Positions 62,111-64,000 of a DNA stretch of 64,000 nt are shown here, piece by piece. Source of the stretch: Caballeronia terrestris (GTDB lineage Bacteria; Pseudomonadota; Gammaproteobacteria; Burkholderiales; Burkholderiaceae); contig NZ_FCOL02000011.1 of the NCBI RefSeq assembly GCF_001544515.1, forward strand, positions 62,001 through 126,000, given 5' to 3'. Both the position numbers and the translations under genes were made by a program. The stretch's first letter is position 1, and each line of letters starts with the position of its first letter. Below the pieces are notes generated by a model. It was not told the origin of the DNA. It made no database searches and was given only the letters and a program-made list of their open reading frames with translations.

Positions 62111-63796
62111 ATGAACTCCGATTCAGTTGCAGCAAGCCCCGCCGAAGAGACGCCGGAACTGGCGGCGAAAGCGGCCAAGAAAGCGCCGAAGAAAAAGACA
62201 GCCAGGCGAGACCAGCCGTACTTCGATCCAGTCGCCTACGGCAACGGCCCCGACGATTCCGTCGAAGCCACCGAAGCCGACGAGAACGCCGCCGTCACGC
62301 ATCACTCGGTGACGGTCGGCGGGGCGAAGATCGCCTATGCCGCGACGGTCGGGCATCTCGTCACGGTCGATCCGAGCAGTTCGAAGCCCGACGCGAAAAT
62401 GTTCTACGTCGCGTTCACGAAGGACAACCAGAAGGCCGAACAGCGCGCCGTCACGTTTTTCTACAACGGCGGGCCGGGTTCGTCGTCGGTGTTCGTGCTG
62501 CTCGGATCGTTCGCGCCGCGCCGCATCAAGACGTCGATGCCGAGTTTCACGCCGCCCGCGCCCTACCAGATGGAGGACAACTCCGACAGCCTGATCGACA
62601 AGAGCGATCTCGTGTTCATTAATCCGGTCGGGACGGGCTATTCGGCGGCGATCGCGCCGAACAAGAACCGCGATTTCTGGGGCGTCGATCAGGACGCCGA
62701 TTCCATCAAGCAGTTCATCAAGCGCTATCTGACGAAGAACAATCGCTGGAACTCACCGAAATTCCTGTTCGGCGAGTCGTACGGCACAGCGCGCAGTTGC
62801 GTGCTCGCTTACCGGCTGCACGAGGATGGCGTCGATCTGAACGGCATCACGCTGCAATCGTCGATTCTGGATTACCGGCAGGCGGGCAATCCGGTCGGCG
62901 CGCTGCCGACCGCCGCCGCCGACGCGTGGTACCACAAGAGACTCGACGTCCACCCGCGCCCGACGAATCTGGAAGCGTTCGCGGAGGAAGTCGCGGAGTT
63001 CGCGCGCACGGATTATCTGAACGCGCTGCGCAAGTTTCCGCAGACCGACGATGACGTCGTGCAGAAACTCTCGGAATACACCGGCATCGACAAGGCGACG
63101 CTGCTCGCGTGGAGTCTCGACATCGCCGCCTACGACAGCCGCGGCAACTCGCTTTTCCTGACGACGCTGCTGAAATCGAAGGGGCAGGCGCTCGGCTCGT
63201 ACGACGGACGCGTGATCGGCGTGTCGAGCGGGATCGCGGGCAAGATCGACCCTAACTCCGGCGGCAACGACCCGACGATGACGGCGGTGAGCGGCGTCTA
63301 CACGTCGATGTGGAATTCCTACCTGAACGAGCAGTTGAAATTTACCTCGACATCCTCGTTCACCGATCTCAACGATCAGGCGTTCCTCAATTGGGATTTC
63401 AAGCACACGGACCCGACCGGCGCGCAAAAGGGCGTCGATTCGAAGGGCAATATCATTCTGTATACGGCGGGCGATCTGGCGGCGGTTATGGCGCTGAACG
63501 TGGATTTGAAGGTGCTCGCGGCGAATGGGATGTATGACTTCGTGACACCGTTCTACCAGACGGTACTCGATCTGCAGCAGATGCCGCTGATCGATAAAAC
63601 CGTGCGGCAGAATCTGTCGGCGACGTTCTATCCGTCAGGGCACATGGTCTATCTCGATGGTGGATCGCGCACGCAGTTGAAAAAAGACCTCGCGACGATG
63701 TACGAAGCGGCGACGACGAACGCCGTCGCGATGAACCGCATCATCGCGCTGCAGGATATGACGGCGGCAAAGATGAATGAGGCGGTCAAGCGTTAG
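62111..63796 (+). CDS. S10 family serine carboxypeptidase-like peptidase
   Basis: The 561-residue alpha/beta-hydrolase has the S10 motifs FFYNGGPGSSS (oxyanion region), the nucleophile S223 in FGESYGTARS, D476 in GMYDFVTPF and H511 in SGHMVYLDGG. Serine carboxypeptidases remove C-terminal residues at acid pH. The N-terminus is rich in Ala and Lys and has no recognisable signal peptide. GGAGCGAC precedes the ATG. With the S53 endopeptidase upstream it forms a plausible endo/exo peptidase pair. Bacterial S10 proteins are less studied than fungal and plant ones. Confidence 0.85.
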   Translation: MNSDSVAASPAEETPELAAKAAKKAPKKKTARRDQPYFDPVAYGNGPDDSVEATEADENAAVTHHSVTVGGAKIAYAATVGHLVTVDPSSSKPDAKMFYVAFTKDNQKAEQRAVTFFYNGGPGSSSVFVLLGSFAPRRIKTSMPSFTPPAPYQMEDNSDSLIDKSDLVFINPVGTGYSAAIAPNKNRDFWGVDQDADSIKQFIKRYLTKNNRWNSPKFLFGESYGTARSCVLAYRLHEDGVDLNGITLQSSILDYRQAGNPVGALPTAAADAWYHKRLDVHPRPTNLEAFAEEVAEFARTDYLNALRKFPQTDDDVVQKLSEYTGIDKATLLAWSLDIAAYDSRGNSLFLTTLLKSKGQALGSYDGRVIGVSSGIAGKIDPNSGGNDPTMTAVSGVYTSMWNSYLNEQLKFTSTSSFTDLNDQAFLNWDFKHTDPTGAQKGVDSKGNIILYTAGDLAAVMALNVDLKVLAANGMYDFVTPFYQTVLDLQQMPLIDKTVRQNLSATFYPSGHMVYLDGGSRTQLKKDLATMYEAATTNAVAMNRIIALQDMTAAKMNEAVKR

Positions 63797-63837
63797 CCGA
63801 GCGGCCGAGTAGCGCGTAAACACGTTCGGCGTTAAAC

Positions 63838-63861
63838 TGGCCTATGCCATAGCATAGGCCA
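63838..63861. promoter_or_regulatory. Perfect 10-bp inverted repeat operator for the antitoxin gene
   Basis: TGGCCTATGC (63838-63847) and GCATAGGCCA (63852-63861) are exact reverse complements with a four-base spacer. The element lies directly before the AGGAG site of the VapB gene. This matches the autoregulatory operator expected for a toxin-antitoxin operon. Confidence 0.7.
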
Positions 63862-63873
63862 GGAGTCATCATC

Positions 63874-64000
63874 ATGCCTACAACCGCTAGCCGACACGTT
63901 CGGCTGTTTCGCAACGGCCGCAATCAGGCCATCCGCATCCCTCGGGAATTCGAGCTGCCGGGCGACGAAGCCGTCATCCGGCGCGAGGGCGTGAATCTCA
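63874..64000 (+). CDS. VapB-type antitoxin with AbrB/SpoVT-like N-terminus, cut by the window end
   Basis: The first 42 residues are visible. They begin with MPTTASRHVRLFRNGRNQAI and continue RIPREFELPGDEAVIRR, a pattern typical of VapB/MazE antitoxins with a swapped-hairpin DNA-binding fold. A CCAGGAGTC site precedes the ATG, and the perfect palindrome at 63838-63861 lies just upstream. A VapC toxin gene is expected immediately downstream, outside the window. Confidence 0.8.
   Translation, partial: MPTTASRHVRLFRNGRNQAIRIPREFELPGDEAVIRREGVNL

Overview
This window is a G+C-rich, gene-dense stretch of chromosome from a beta-proteobacterium, most likely Burkholderiaceae (Paraburkholderia/Caballeronia type). 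The assignment rests on gene content and style: an MHS-family transporter, a DUF4148 protein, 2-oxoglutarate semialdehyde dehydrogenase next to an SMP-30 lactonase, many small catabolic operons with their own AraC, LysR, GntR or MocR regulators, GGAG-type ribosome sites, frequent GTG/TTG starts and ATGA overlaps. I see no rRNA, tRNA, insertion sequence, prophage or CRISPR array. The only signs of decay are a broken vapB antitoxin, a half-length crotonase and a half-length GT9 glycosyltransferase.

Layout. 1-6.3 kb: membrane protein, then sugar-acid genes (2-oxoglutarate semialdehyde dehydrogenase, SMP-30 lactonase, DUF2891 protein, MHS transporter). 6.5-8.4 kb: HTH/coiled-coil protein, a 48-residue acidic protein and an AraC regulator. 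8.5-12.7 kb: branched-chain acyl-CoA operon (acyl-CoA dehydrogenase, acyl-CoA synthetase, truncated crotonase, 3-hydroxyisobutyryl-CoA hydrolase). 12.8-15.5 kb: secreted protein, DUF6572-like protein, AI-2E family exporter. 15.8-18.8 kb: PQQ dehydrogenase, di-haem cytochrome c and periplasmic ankyrin protein; the dehydrogenase has the Asp-x-Asp pattern of lanthanide-dependent enzymes. 18.8-26.4 kb: DMT exporter with LysR, FAD amine oxidase, 3-hydroxybutyryl-CoA dehydrogenase, long acyl-CoA dehydrogenase, AraC regulator, cupin dioxygenase.

26.5-29.3 kb: ABC-2 exporter pair, MsrB, and an isochorismatase-fold protein lacking the nucleophilic Cys. 29.3-33.4 kb: four-gene catabolic operon (GntR, SDR dehydrogenase, BKACE beta-keto acid cleavage enzyme, MFS transporter) of unknown substrate. 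33.7-36.4 kb: two related periplasmic proteins flanking a metallophosphoesterase. 36.4-40.8 kb: GABA catabolism (gabT-gabD divergent from a GabR-like regulator, with a repeated operator between them). 40.8-44 kb: M20 amidohydrolase, small unknown protein behind tandem palindromes, chemoreceptor. 44-48 kb: GT9 fragment, FdhF/YdeP-type molybdoenzyme, vapB remnant, two-TM protein.

48.2-49.7 kb: DUF4130-UdgX fusion under a near-perfect LexA box, with the cross-linking His of UdgX replaced by Gln. 49.9-55.3 kb: glycosyltransferase, then MocA-like cytidylyltransferase with the periplasmic aldehyde oxidoreductase PaoABC. 55.6-60.4 kb: DUF4148 protein, orphan solute-binding protein, isochorismatase overlapping a GNAT-like protein, GFA, SnoaL-like and O-methyltransferase genes. 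60.5-63.8 kb: an S53 and an S10 acid-type peptidase in tandem. 63.87 kb to the end: start of a VapB antitoxin behind a perfect operator palindrome.

The points most worth following are the SOS-controlled UdgX variant, the predicted lanthanide PQQ dehydrogenase module, the BKACE operon, the two truncated or decayed genes (crotonase, vapB), and the tandem palindromes over the start of the 42.0 kb gene.
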